64,000 nucleotides of DNA from Thalassospira sp. HF15 (GCF_011806525.1 NZ_JAAVKI010000009.1:1-64000), one strand, 5' to 3'. Counted from the first letter of the stretch, positions 52,707-62,451 are shown. A program made the numbers and translations. Notes: a model not told the origin generated them from the letters alone.

Positions 52707-52915
52707 TGCCACGGGCTTTCATAATTGGTTATTGCGGTCTATATAAACCACTCGGGCCGTCGCACAGCTCTGTGCCCGAACAAGTACCTGTATAGACGAA
52801 AGTCGAAGGCACTAGAAACCCTAAATTGAGTAAGGGAAAATACTGCCTTAACTGGAATATTATACCGGGAAAGACATTTTCTCTGGCCGAACGATCCCGG
52901 CCCCAAGGAGGTTCC

Positions 52916-54349
52916 ATGACCGATCTTCGCACCACCGACAATCTGTTTTTCGCCAAAGGGGATCTTGATCGCGACCGGCTTGAAACACAGGTCAATGATG
53001 CGCTTAACGCTGCCGAAGACGGGGAACTTTTCCTTGAATATCGCCAATCCGAAAGCCTTGTCTGGGATGATGGCCGGTTGCGCAGTGCGAACTTTGATAC
53101 CGCACAGGGCTTTGGCCTGCGCGCTGTTGCTGATGAAGCCACCGCCTTTTCGCATTCCAACGAACTGTCCAATGATGCGGTGGCGCGTGCAGCCGAGACC
53201 GTCAAGGCGGTTGGATCGGGCCGTTCGGGCAAGGTCGATCTGGGGTCGATTGGCACCAACATTTCGCTTTATTCGGACGTGAACCCGCTGGGTGAAGCCA
53301 CCTTCGAGGCCAAGGTCGATCTGCTGGCGCAAATTGATGCCTATGCCCGGTCACGCGATCCGCGTGTCGTGCAGGTTTCGGCATCGATTTCCGGAAACTG
53401 GCAGGCTGTTCAGATCTGGCGTTCCGGCGGACAGCGCATTGGCGATATTCGCCCGCTGGTCCGTTTCAACGTCTCGGTCGTTGTCAAGCAGGGCGACCGT
53501 ATGGAAACCGGATCGCACGGTGAAGGCGGTCGTATTGGCTATGACGGGTTCTTTGATGAAAAAACCTGGAAAAAGGCCGTTGATGAGTCGCTTCGTCAAG
53601 CTGTTGTGAACCTTGATTCGGTCGCCGCCCCTGCGGGTGAAATGACCGTGGTGCTTGGACCGGGTTGGCCGGGCATTCTGTTGCATGAAGCAATCGGTCA
53701 CGGGCTTGAGGGCGATTTTAACCGCAAGGGCACGTCTGCGTTTGCAGGGCTGCTGGGCCAGCGGATTGCATCGCCCGGCGTGACCGTGGTGGATGATGGC
53801 ACGATCCATGACCGCCGCGGGTCGCTTTCGATTGATGATGAAGGCACCCCGACCCAGCAAACCGTCCTGATCGAGGATGGTATCCTCAAGGGCTTCATGC
53901 AGGACCGCCTCAATGCGCGCCTGACCGGGGTAAAATCCACCGGCAACGGGCGCCGTCAATCATACGCCCATGCCCCGATGCCGCGCATGACCAACACCTA
54001 TATGCTGGGCGGCGACAAGGAGCCGGACGAAATTCTGGCCTCGGTCAAAAACGGTATCTATGCCGTTAACTTTGGTGGCGGTCAGGTCGACATTACATCC
54101 GGCAAGTTCGTGTTCTCTGCATCGGAAGCCTATCTGATTGAAAACGGCAAGCTTGGTGCGCCGGTCAAGGGTGCGACCCTGATCGGCAACGGTCCAGACA
54201 GCCTGACCAAGGTTTCCATGGTCGGCAATGACATGGCGCTTGATGACGGCATTGGCACCTGCGGCAAGGATGGGCAGGGCGTACCTGTTGGTGTCGGGCA
54301 ACCAACGCTCCGCATTGATGGTCTTACCGTCGGCGGAACTGCGGTATAA
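52916..54349 (+). CDS. tldD: Metalloprotease TldD
   Basis: About 477 aa from the ATG at 52916, with AGGAGG 4 bp upstream. The metal-binding motif is HEAIGHGLEGDF at H257-H262. TldD pairs with TldE (PmbA) to degrade peptides and process microcin B17/CcdA. The N-terminal part FLEYRQSESLVWDDGRLRSA and C-terminal NTYMLGGDKEPDEIL match TldD. TldE is not in this window. It is followed by a nested hairpin region. Confidence 0.95.
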   Translation: MTDLRTTDNLFFAKGDLDRDRLETQVNDALNAAEDGELFLEYRQSESLVWDDGRLRSANFDTAQGFGLRAVADEATAFSHSNELSNDAVARAAETVKAVGSGRSGKVDLGSIGTNISLYSDVNPLGEATFEAKVDLLAQIDAYARSRDPRVVQVSASISGNWQAVQIWRSGGQRIGDIRPLVRFNVSVVVKQGDRMETGSHGEGGRIGYDGFFDEKTWKKAVDESLRQAVVNLDSVAAPAGEMTVVLGPGWPGILLHEAIGHGLEGDFNRKGTSAFAGLLGQRIASPGVTVVDDGTIHDRRGSLSIDDEGTPTQQTVLIEDGILKGFMQDRLNARLTGVKSTGNGRRQSYAHAPMPRMTNTYMLGGDKEPDEILASVKNGIYAVNFGGGQVDITSGKFVFSASEAYLIENGKLGAPVKGATLIGNGPDSLTKVSMVGNDMALDDGIGTCGKDGQGVPVGVGQPTLRIDGLTVGGTAV

Positions 54350-54362
54350 CCTTGGGTGACCT

Positions 54363-54440
54363 ACGGATAGGCGACATACTACCTTCCGATAATTTATTTA
54401 TTCGGAAGGTTACAAAACCTATCCGTGGGAGGGCCCCCAC
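54363..54440 (+). promoter_or_regulatory. Nested hairpin after tldD
   Basis: Inner stem ACCTTCCGA (54381-54389) with TCGGAAGGT (54402-54410) sits inside an outer stem ACGGATAGG (54363-54371) with CCTATCCGT (54418-54426). A competing hairpin GTGGG (54425-54429) with CCCAC (54436-54440) overlaps the outer arm, so alternative folds are possible. No long T-run follows. It lies about 14 bp after tldD and 128 bp before the next gene. Confidence 0.55.
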
Positions 54441-54567
54441 ACCAACCTGCCGAATGGCTATCCCTGCCTTTTTAAAGACCATAATCTGATTTGATCGTTT
54501 CCAAACAGGTTATGGTCCCCCATCGGGTTTCGTCACGAACCTTTCCACGTGATATTCCTTTACCCCG

Positions 54568-56076
54568 ATGACTGCCATGACCTGCCAACGGCAGGAAAGC
54601 AGTTTGACTACAGGCAGATGGCAGTACGTTACCGCGCTTGTCGCAGCAGGTTTGACGTCACTTGCAATCGGAACAACCGAAGTTCGTGCGCAACAAAGTA
54701 TTGATGTGCGCACAGATGAAGCACGCCAGTTTTCCGAAGATTTCGACCGATTGACCGACGTCACCGCGCGGGCAAACTTTCTGCTGCGTACCGATGATGG
54801 CGGCGACATCACCTATGCTGATATCCTGGCCAATCCTGATGACATTGTTCTGAATTTCCGCTGGGCGAAGGCCCAACTGGCCCGTGGTGAGGTTCGGGGT
54901 GCGTCGGCAACACTTGAACGTATTCTTGTGCTTGATCCCGATCTTGCGCCGGTGCGGCTTTACTACGCGATCGTGCTCTACCGACTTGATAGCCTGGACG
55001 AAGCCCGCAGCCAGTTCGAGCGCCTGCTAAAAATGGATATCTCGCCCGAGGTCGAAAGCAATATCAGACAATATGTCAGCGCCATTGAACGCCGCCGCAA
55101 ACGTCTGTCGCAAAGCCTTACCCTGACACTGGGAAGCCAGATCGACAGCAACCGTAATTCAGCCCCGAACGACAAGGTCCAGCTTCTGACCGGCACGCCA
55201 ACCACCATCACTTCAAGCAGCGACAAACCCAATAACGACATCGCCTATATTGGTGCCCTCCGCTACGACGTCAGCTATGACCTTGGCTATCAGGAAGGTC
55301 ACGAAATTTTCGCCGGTATAACCGGCTATGGCAGTGATCAGGTCCAACTTGATGCGCTTGATCTTGGCTCGTTCTCGGCTGATGTCGGTGCGCGCATTCG
55401 CGGCGGCTACTGGATGCTGACGCCAACGCTGAGCCAAACCGCCCAGTCACTTTCGCGCGAAAAGTATCTGACGGCGCGCACCGGCCGCCTGCGCCTCGAC
55501 TGGAACCTTCGCCCGTTCTTTAACCTTAATGGCGATGTCAGCTATTCCGATGAGCGCTATCAGAACACCTCTGAATCCAGCGCACTTCGCCTGCATTCAG
55601 GGCAACGATACGGCGCGCGCATCGGGGCAAACTATAACTGGTCACCAAACAACCGCACGACTGTGAACCTGACAGGCGGGATGAAGGAAGCCGCAAGAAA
55701 CTATTACAGTTACAATAGCTTGAGCGGCGAGCTGATCCATGCTTATCTGTTTGGCGGGGGAAGTTACATCAGCGGCAGCATCCGTTATGGCATGGACCAG
55801 TATCGCGATCCGGATTTCCTGACGACCGGCAACTCGCCGCAACACCGCACGGATCGCACGACCCGGACCCGCCTGACATATGGTGCACCGCTGTCAAACA
55901 TAATGCCGACCGACTTGTTTGGGGATAGCGAAACGGCAAATCAGATACTTGGCTTTCTGGCACCGATCAACTGGTCGATCACCGGAGAGTATCTGAACAC
56001 AAAATCAAACATTCCCAACTACGAATACCATAATGCACGTGCACAGGTATTTCTGACACGCCGCTGGGAGTTCTAG
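54568..56076 (+). CDS. TPR plus outer-membrane beta-barrel protein (Slam-like)
   Basis: A 502-aa protein with an N-terminal signal-like segment (about 20-40, ending VRAQQS). The next roughly 150 residues are TPR-like helices (ATLERILVLDPDLAPVRLYY, LDEARSQFERLLKMDI). The remainder is a beta-rich domain with alternating strands and an aromatic C-terminus (RRWEF), typical of outer-membrane barrels; LGSQIDSNRNSAPND is the first strand. This layout resembles Slam (surface lipoprotein assembly modifier) proteins, but the match is to architecture only. The stop lies 3 bp before the FecR gene. No strong ribosome site is visible. Confidence 0.72.
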   Translation: MTAMTCQRQESSLTTGRWQYVTALVAAGLTSLAIGTTEVRAQQSIDVRTDEARQFSEDFDRLTDVTARANFLLRTDDGGDITYADILANPDDIVLNFRWAKAQLARGEVRGASATLERILVLDPDLAPVRLYYAIVLYRLDSLDEARSQFERLLKMDISPEVESNIRQYVSAIERRRKRLSQSLTLTLGSQIDSNRNSAPNDKVQLLTGTPTTITSSSDKPNNDIAYIGALRYDVSYDLGYQEGHEIFAGITGYGSDQVQLDALDLGSFSADVGARIRGGYWMLTPTLSQTAQSLSREKYLTARTGRLRLDWNLRPFFNLNGDVSYSDERYQNTSESSALRLHSGQRYGARIGANYNWSPNNRTTVNLTGGMKEAARNYYSYNSLSGELIHAYLFGGGSYISGSIRYGMDQYRDPDFLTTGNSPQHRTDRTTRTRLTYGAPLSNIMPTDLFGDSETANQILGFLAPINWSITGEYLNTKSNIPNYEYHNARAQVFLTRRWEF

Positions 56077-56078
56077 TG

Positions 56079-57515
56079 ATGCACAAGGCCAAGATTTCGC
56101 CCCTGAACTGCAAGAAATCAATCCAACGACTAGCGACAACAGCCTTGCTGTGCGCGCCGTTTCTGACCGCCACGTCGCTCGTCTCACCGCAACCGGCACA
56201 GGCAGAAGTACAGGCCGAAATGGCCGGGGTTTCCGCCGCCGTCACCGGTGAAATCACCCTGGCAAAAGTCACTGGTGAAGTCGGCATTCTGGTCGAAAGT
56301 GGCATGCCGGTTTATCTCGGCGATCGCATTATCACGTCGGCTGGTGCTGGCATGCAGGTCCTGTTGCTTGACGAAACCGTGTTTACCATTGGCCCGAACA
56401 GCGACGTCGCGATTGACGAATTCGTCTATGACCCGGCCACCGGCGACGGACGCATTGTGGCCGACATGGCCAAGGGCGTGATGCGCTTTGTGACCGGCAA
56501 AATCCCGCTCAACAATCCATCCAGCATGGATGTCAATCTGCCGGTTGGCTCAATTGGTATCCGCGGCACCATTGGCCTGATCCGTTCGATGACAGCCGAA
56601 CAAGCAAACCAGATTGTACCGGGCAGTTTTGATACCAGCGACGCAAGCATAGCAAACCAGTTGGTGTTTATGGCAGTCAATCAGGGGCCCGGCCTGTCGC
56701 GCAATGACACGACATCACGTCCCGGGGCCTTTGCCGCCTTTAATCAAGATGGCAATTCACAAAGTGTGACCGGCGAAAACTTTGGCGTTTTCGTTTCAGA
56801 CAGCAACGTCACCACACCCACACGTTTCCCGGTTAGCGCGGCGACCTTCGATTTTTCGGCAAATATCGTGCGCACCGCGTCACTTGGCAATGGTTCTGAT
56901 TCCGGGACGGGTTCAAGCTCGGCCTCATCAGCCGCTCAACAGCCTGTTGTCACGAGCCAGCAAACCGGACAGGCGCAAAATCAGACTGGCGCAACCAGCG
57001 CACAAGCAGTTGAAGTCGCCATGGCGCAAATGGGTACAGTTAACAGCGCCCAAAATGTCGCTGAAACCACGATGATCCTGAACAACAATACGCAAAGCGC
57101 GTCATCAAGTTCGTCGGAATCATTTACCTATGACGGCCTCAGACAAGTCACTGGAAGTTCAGTATCGACTGGCACCATCAATGTAGATGGTGCCAATGTC
57201 GACTATAGCTTTAGTTCTTCAATAGATTTTGCGAACCGTACAATCGCAATAGAGTTTTCAAACATAACTCAGAGCGGGTCTGGCTTAACCGGGAAGGCTG
57301 GGATTCTCGACGGCAGCTTCAACCCGACGACTTTCGATTACACCAGCGCAAGCGGGAATGTAGCCTTCGCCAGCGATGACTTCAGCTATGATTCGAACTG
57401 TGGCACATTGGGTTGCAAGGCTACCGCAACATTCAAAGATGCGTACAACGTTGATTTCAATGTGTCGACCACCACTTATTCCTCTGGCACAGATGGCAGC
57501 GCAACGCTTGAATAG
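56079..57515 (+). CDS. Exported FecR-domain protein with beta-rich C-terminus
   Basis: About 478 aa from the ATG at 56079, with GGGAG 8 bp upstream. An N-terminal signal peptide ends near QAEVQA. Residues about 55-180 are a FecR domain (AKVTGEVGILVESGMPVYLG, TVFTIGPNSDVAIDEFVY, VGSIGIRGTIGL). A Ser/Gln/Ala-rich linker (about 285-355) follows, then a beta-rich C-terminal segment of about 130 residues (DGLRQVTGSSVSTGTINVDG, TTFDYTSASGNVAFASDDFS) in locally AT-richer DNA. FecR domains here are not the iron-dicitrate anti-sigma type but a periplasmic module often linked to cyclases. A possible role is surface exposure via the upstream barrel (inference). Confidence 0.82.
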   Translation: MHKAKISPLNCKKSIQRLATTALLCAPFLTATSLVSPQPAQAEVQAEMAGVSAAVTGEITLAKVTGEVGILVESGMPVYLGDRIITSAGAGMQVLLLDETVFTIGPNSDVAIDEFVYDPATGDGRIVADMAKGVMRFVTGKIPLNNPSSMDVNLPVGSIGIRGTIGLIRSMTAEQANQIVPGSFDTSDASIANQLVFMAVNQGPGLSRNDTTSRPGAFAAFNQDGNSQSVTGENFGVFVSDSNVTTPTRFPVSAATFDFSANIVRTASLGNGSDSGTGSSSASSAAQQPVVTSQQTGQAQNQTGATSAQAVEVAMAQMGTVNSAQNVAETTMILNNNTQSASSSSSESFTYDGLRQVTGSSVSTGTINVDGANVDYSFSSSIDFANRTIAIEFSNITQSGSGLTGKAGILDGSFNPTTFDYTSASGNVAFASDDFSYDSNCGTLGCKATATFKDAYNVDFNVSTTTYSSGTDGSATLE

Positions 57516-57540
57516 TTTTGTACGACAGACGGAAGTCTGA

Positions 57541-59829
57541 ATGGTCAAGCACCTCAGCAAATCCGTTCTTTTGACCGGGCTGCAATACACCGTTCCACTG
57601 GCCGTTCTATTCACCTGCATCATTCTGCGCTGGCAGAATGTACCGGTGATTGACCAGTTGCGTTTAACGGTTTTCGACCTTTATCAACAGATTTCCCCGC
57701 GAGAATTTGAAGACGTTGGCGTTCGTATTGTCGATATTGACGAACGCAGCTTGCAGGAAGAAGGCCAATGGCCCTGGCCGCGCACGAAGCTCTCGGAACT
57801 GCTGTATCGCCTGCGAGCAAATGGCGCGGCCGTTGTCGGCTTTGATATGGTTTTTGCCGAACCGGACCGCACATCGCCATCGCGCGTGATCCATGATTGG
57901 CCGCAAAGCCCCGATAATGATCGCATTGCGGAAATAGCCGAAGCACTGCCAGACCATGATCAGCTGTTTGCCCAGTTCATTCAGGGTACGGGCAATGTCA
58001 TCACCGCTGTTCAGCTGCGCAACGGGACATTTGAAAGACTTCCGCGCCAGGTTGGCAATTTCAGTGCTGCGGGGGAAGTTGGACGCAAGCTTTCAGATTT
58101 CGTACCGGTATTGCCAAGTGCGGCCAAAAACCTTGATGTCATAGAAAACGCAGCAACCGGCAATGCGTTGGTCAATGTGTCCCCAGGGCAGGACGGGATT
58201 GTCCGACGCGTGCCGTTACTGGCCGCCATAGATTATGATCAGCCCGGAATTGGCAAGCCGGTTTACCCGACATTAAGCCTTGAGATGCTGCGCGTTTTAC
58301 AAAATGCCCCCAAAACCATGCTGGTGCGGATGTCTGGTGCGAGTGGCGGCACGCGCTGGACCAGCTCGGAAGGCATTGTGTCCGTCCGTGTGGGAGCCGT
58401 GACCATCCCGACCGATCATGCCGGCAATATGTGGGTGCATTTTACCGGCCATCAGCAAGATCGGTATTTGTCGGCAACCGACATCCTTGACGGGACAGTT
58501 GTGGCAGAGATTTTGCAGAACAAGATGGTGTTGCTGGGAACGAGTGCGGCAGGCTTGCTTGATTTGCGTTCCACCCCACTTGACCGAGTTATCCCGGGCG
58601 TCGAAGTCCATGCCGAAATGCTTGAACAGATGCTGCTTGAGCATTTCCTGACCCGTCCCTATTGGGCAGCAGAAGTCGAAATGCTGGTCCTTCTGATCGT
58701 CGGCATGTTCTTTGTTTTGACCGTTCCCCGCCTTGGAGCCGTTTGGCCGGCTATTATCGGATTGGCGATTGCCGCAATTGCAATTTGCATCTCGTGGTGG
58801 GCCTACGCACAGGAACTTGTGCTGATTGATCCGCTATATCCGATCTTCGGACTGGCGGCAGTTTACCTTGCGACCAGTTCCATTGGCTTCATGCGGACCG
58901 AAGGCGAACGCCGTCAGGTGCGTGCAGCCTTTGCCAACTATCTTTCGCCGGCACTTGTCGAACAGCTGGCCGAACATCCCGAACGTCTGAAACTGGGCGG
59001 TGAAACCCGTGACATGACCTTGATGTTCTGTGATGTCCGCGAATTTACTGCCATCTCGGAAGGTTTCAAATCCAATCCGCAGGGTCTGACGCGCCTGATC
59101 AACCGGCTGTTGACGCCACTGAGCGAATGTATTCTTAGTCGCGAGGGCACGATTGATAAATATATGGGCGACTGCGTCATGGCGTTCTGGAACGCGCCGC
59201 TTGATGTTGAAAATCACGCCCATAAGGCCTGTGATAGTGCGCTTGCCATGCGAAGTGCGCTTGAGCAGTTGAATGCGGACCGAGAACAGGAAGCAGATCA
59301 GGCCAATGAGACCTTCTTGCCGCTCAATGTCGGTATCGGGATTAATTGCGGCGACTGCCTTGTGGGCAATATGGGCTCCGATCAGCGGTTTGACTATTCG
59401 GTGCTGGGCGATGCGGTCAACCTTGCCGCCCGACTTGAAGGGCAGTCAAAGAACCATGGTGTCGATATCGTTCTGGGTGAAGATGTCGCCAGACGGGTTG
59501 GTAATGACTTTGCGATTGTCGAGCTGGACCTGATTGCGGTTAAAGGCAAAAGCGAAGCGGTGCATATTTTTGCCCTGTTGGGCGACAAGGACTTGTCAAC
59601 AAAGACACAATTCAAAACCTTAACCGATTTGCACGCTGCAATGCTTGCGGCCTATCGCAACCAACGCTGGGATGATGCGGAACAACTGGTCACGCAGTGC
59701 CGGGAAATCGCCCGCGACATAGGGTCGCTTGAAGACCTGTATGATCTTTATGTAGAACGTATCGCGCTATTCCGGGCAACGCCGCCATCGCGCGAATGGG
59801 ACGGTGTGTTTGTCGCGACCAGCAAATAG
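57541..59829 (+). CDS. CHASE2-domain adenylate/guanylate cyclase
   Basis: A 762-aa membrane protein. A first helix (QYTVPLAVLFTCIILR) is followed by a large periplasmic CHASE2 sensor (for example VRIVDIDERSLQEEGQWPWP and VVGFDMVFAEPD), then three to four helices (MLVLLIVGMFFVLTVPRLGA, PAIIGLAIAAIAICISWWAY). The C-terminus is a class III cyclase: MTLMFCDVREFTAISEGF, TIDKYMGDCVMAFWNAP with the second metal Asp, and GDAVNLAARLEGQSKNHGV. It would make cAMP or cGMP in response to a periplasmic signal. GGAAG lies 5 bp upstream. It is 25 bp after the FecR gene, so one operon. Confidence 0.92.
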   Translation: MVKHLSKSVLLTGLQYTVPLAVLFTCIILRWQNVPVIDQLRLTVFDLYQQISPREFEDVGVRIVDIDERSLQEEGQWPWPRTKLSELLYRLRANGAAVVGFDMVFAEPDRTSPSRVIHDWPQSPDNDRIAEIAEALPDHDQLFAQFIQGTGNVITAVQLRNGTFERLPRQVGNFSAAGEVGRKLSDFVPVLPSAAKNLDVIENAATGNALVNVSPGQDGIVRRVPLLAAIDYDQPGIGKPVYPTLSLEMLRVLQNAPKTMLVRMSGASGGTRWTSSEGIVSVRVGAVTIPTDHAGNMWVHFTGHQQDRYLSATDILDGTVVAEILQNKMVLLGTSAAGLLDLRSTPLDRVIPGVEVHAEMLEQMLLEHFLTRPYWAAEVEMLVLLIVGMFFVLTVPRLGAVWPAIIGLAIAAIAICISWWAYAQELVLIDPLYPIFGLAAVYLATSSIGFMRTEGERRQVRAAFANYLSPALVEQLAEHPERLKLGGETRDMTLMFCDVREFTAISEGFKSNPQGLTRLINRLLTPLSECILSREGTIDKYMGDCVMAFWNAPLDVENHAHKACDSALAMRSALEQLNADREQEADQANETFLPLNVGIGINCGDCLVGNMGSDQRFDYSVLGDAVNLAARLEGQSKNHGVDIVLGEDVARRVGNDFAIVELDLIAVKGKSEAVHIFALLGDKDLSTKTQFKTLTDLHAAMLAAYRNQRWDDAEQLVTQCREIARDIGSLEDLYDLYVERIALFRATPPSREWDGVFVATSK

Positions 59830-59930
59830 CCGACTTGCCAAGCGCGCCAAATCCAAACAATCTTGAAATACCACCAAGCATGATCCCGTTGCGCAGTAGC
59901 GCGTCGTTTTCCGATGCATTTGAGGCCCCA

Positions 59931-60953
59931 ATGAATTTTTCATCTGACAATGTCACACCGATCTGCCCGGAAATCCTTGCGGCCATTGCCGCCGAAAGTG
60001 ATGCCAGCGCCTTGCCTTATGGCGTCGATGACAAAAGCCAGCAGCTTGATGCAGCCTTTTCAAAACTGTTTGAGCGCGATGTTTGTGTCGTGCCGGTAGC
60101 AACCGGAACAGCGGCCAACGTGATTGGTCTTTCGGGGCTGGTATCCCCGTTTGGCGGCGTGGTGTGTCATCATCAGGCCCATATCAATGTTACGGAATCG
60201 ACCGGTGTAGCCTTTTACGGCGGCGGCGCGAAGCTGCTTGGGATGGATGGGCCATCGGCCAAGATAGAGGCCGACGCGCTTGATGTTTATTTGAACAACC
60301 ACGTTTCGAACGGCATGCATTCGGTAGACCCGGAATGTGTCGCGATCACGCAAAGCACGGAATTTGGCACAGTCTATAGCGTGGATGAAATTCAGGCGAT
60401 TGGATCGGTGTGCAAGAAACACAAAATGCGGTTTTTCATGGATGGGGCGCGTTTTGCCAATGCGGTTGCGGCCCTTGCGTGCCATCCATCCGAAATCACC
60501 TGGAAAGCCGGTGTTGATGTTCTGAGCTTTGGCGCTACCAAGAACGGTGCACTGGCTGTTGATGCGATCATTTTGTTTGATCCGGAACTCCGTCGTAAAA
60601 CCGAACAAAACCGCAAGCGGGGCGGCCATCTGTTTTCCAAGCATCGCTATCTTGCCGCGCAACTTCTGGCCTATCTTGAGGATGACCTTTGGCTGCGCAA
60701 CGCCAGCCACGCCAACCAAGCGGCACAGGCACTTGCCAAATCGCTTTCGGCCATGGGGGCAACGCCCGCCTTTAATCCGCAGGGCAACGAGTTGTTTATT
60801 CACATGACCGATCTGCTGGCCGAAAAGCTTCGCGATGCAAGTATTGTTTACCGCCCATGGCCATCGCTTGGTTCGGATGCCTATCGGTTTGTCTGTGCCT
60901 GGAACAGTCCGATTGAGATGATCGAAGCCTTGCCAGAAACCGTTGCGCAATAG
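59931..60953 (+). CDS. Threonine aldolase-like PLP enzyme, copy 1
   Basis: About 340 aa, start at 59931 with GAGG 5 bp upstream. It begins MNFSSDNVTPICPEI. The fold-type I PLP enzyme motifs are VPVATGTAANVIGLSGLVS, MRFFMDGARFANAVAAL and the lysine in SFGATKNGALAVD. It resembles low-specificity L-threonine aldolases, which cleave threonine or beta-hydroxy amino acids to glycine and an aldehyde. A second, clearly homologous gene follows. Substrate specificity cannot be told. Confidence 0.87.
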   Translation: MNFSSDNVTPICPEILAAIAAESDASALPYGVDDKSQQLDAAFSKLFERDVCVVPVATGTAANVIGLSGLVSPFGGVVCHHQAHINVTESTGVAFYGGGAKLLGMDGPSAKIEADALDVYLNNHVSNGMHSVDPECVAITQSTEFGTVYSVDEIQAIGSVCKKHKMRFFMDGARFANAVAALACHPSEITWKAGVDVLSFGATKNGALAVDAIILFDPELRRKTEQNRKRGGHLFSKHRYLAAQLLAYLEDDLWLRNASHANQAAQALAKSLSAMGATPAFNPQGNELFIHMTDLLAEKLRDASIVYRPWPSLGSDAYRFVCAWNSPIEMIEALPETVAQ

Positions 60954-61026
60954 TGCGGCCTTGCCACGGACGCATGTTGCGTGTGATATCACCGCCCCAA
61001 TGCCACCAAAAACAACGAGATCTAAG

Positions 61027-62046
61027 ATGAACTTTGCCTCGGACAATGTATCGCCCTTTTGCCCGGAAATTCTCGAAGCTCTGACAAAAGAGGCATCAGC
61101 GAATGCCCCCGCCTATGGCGGCGACGAGATCAGTCAGCAGCTTGACGCGGCGTTTTCCGAACTGTTTGGCAAAGATGTCGCGGTAATTCCGGTAGCAACA
61201 GGTACTGCGGCGAACTGCATCAGCCTGTCGGCACTCGTTTCGCCCTATGGCGGGGTTGTGTGCCATCACGAGGCCCACATCAATGAGGATGAAAGCACAG
61301 GCGTTGCCTTTTTCACGGGCGGCGCAAAACTGTTGCCGATGGATGGACCGGCGGCGAAACTGGAATCAAGCAGCCTTGATACCTTCATTGCAGACCGCGT
61401 TGATCGCGGCGTGCATTCGGTGTCGCCAGAATGTGTCGCGATCACACAGGCAACTGAACTTGGCGCGGTTTACAGCGTTGATGAAGTCACCGCGATTGGC
61501 GAGGTTTGCCGCAAGCATGATCTGCGCCTGTTTATGGATGGAGCCCGTTTTGCCAATGCGGTCGCACATCTGAAATGTCATCCGGCCGATGTCACATGGA
61601 AGGCCGGCGTCGATGCCATCAGCTTCGGCGCGACAAAAAATGGCGCGATGGCGGTTGATGCAATTGTGCTGTTTGACATCAGTCTGAAATCGCGGATCGA
61701 GCAGGCCCGTAAACGCAGTGGTCATTTGCATTCCAAGCATCGCTATCTGGCGACACAACTTCTGGCCTATATCCAGTATGACGTTTGGCTGAAAAACGCA
61801 GCTCATGCCAATGAAGCAGCACAAGCGCTTGCAGAGGTCCTGATCAGGCAGGGCGCGACACTTGTCCATGCGGCAGAGGGCAATGAGCTGTTTGTCAAAA
61901 TGTCCCCTGAACTGGCTGGAAAGTTGCGCGATGCTGGCCTGATGTTCCATGGCTGGCCATCACTTGGTACGGATGTTTATCGCTTTGTCGCCGCCTGGAA
62001 CACGGATATCGTGCAAATCACCAATCTCAAGACCACCCTAGGGTAG
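61027..62046 (+). CDS. Threonine aldolase-like PLP enzyme, copy 2
   Basis: About 339 aa, starting MNFASDNVSPFCPEI. It matches copy 1 over its whole length with the same motifs (IPVATGTAANCISLSALVS, LRLFMDGARFANAVAHL, SFGATKNGAMAVD), so the pair arose by tandem duplication, with moderate divergence. The catalytic lysine is retained, so both are probably active. The gap between copies is 73 bp and both are plus-strand. A CCGG hairpin follows the stop. Confidence 0.87.
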   Translation: MNFASDNVSPFCPEILEALTKEASANAPAYGGDEISQQLDAAFSELFGKDVAVIPVATGTAANCISLSALVSPYGGVVCHHEAHINEDESTGVAFFTGGAKLLPMDGPAAKLESSSLDTFIADRVDRGVHSVSPECVAITQATELGAVYSVDEVTAIGEVCRKHDLRLFMDGARFANAVAHLKCHPADVTWKAGVDAISFGATKNGAMAVDAIVLFDISLKSRIEQARKRSGHLHSKHRYLATQLLAYIQYDVWLKNAAHANEAAQALAEVLIRQGATLVHAAEGNELFVKMSPELAGKLRDAGLMFHGWPSLGTDVYRFVAAWNTDIVQITNLKTTLG

Positions 62047-62451
62047 AAAATCATCCGGACGAGCCGGATGAAATCAAACGAATCATTATGATTCAATAAG
62101 ATATGAATCGTTTAAAAGCACATTTCAAACACGTGATTTAACGATTTCACCCCTCGAGCATTGAAAAAAATGCAGTGCTGCCCCGATGAAATTGAACAGT
62201 GAATTTCATAAAAATAACAAACACTTGACTTAAATTCATCATTCGGACCTGAGGCCGCACTACGTAAAATCCCGCAGGAACCGTTGACGATACGTAGAAA
62301 CCCTGATTACTTTCCCTCGTCGATTGCCAACATTCATATCTGTTGGATCGGGTAAACCTCGTCCGTTGCAAAATGTGTCGTCAAACGTGACTGGCTCAAT
62401 GTCACGCAGACCGCACTGATTTGCTCGGACCAGCCTTGAGGGAGGCATTTA
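62047..62451 (+). promoter_or_regulatory. Intergenic region upstream of the peptide-binding protein gene
   Basis: A 405-bp gap. A hairpin, TCATCCGG (62051-62058) with CCGGATGA (62064-62071), lies just after the aldolase stop and may end that mRNA, though a T-run is weak. The following 170 bp is AT-rich. The ribosome site GAGGGAGGC lies 4-6 bp upstream of 62452. I could not name a promoter with confidence and saw no known riboswitch. Confidence 0.4.

Noticed and set aside
60060..61046. 328-codon frame antisense to the first aldolase
   Set aside because: It is explained by the aldolase codons and lacks any motif.
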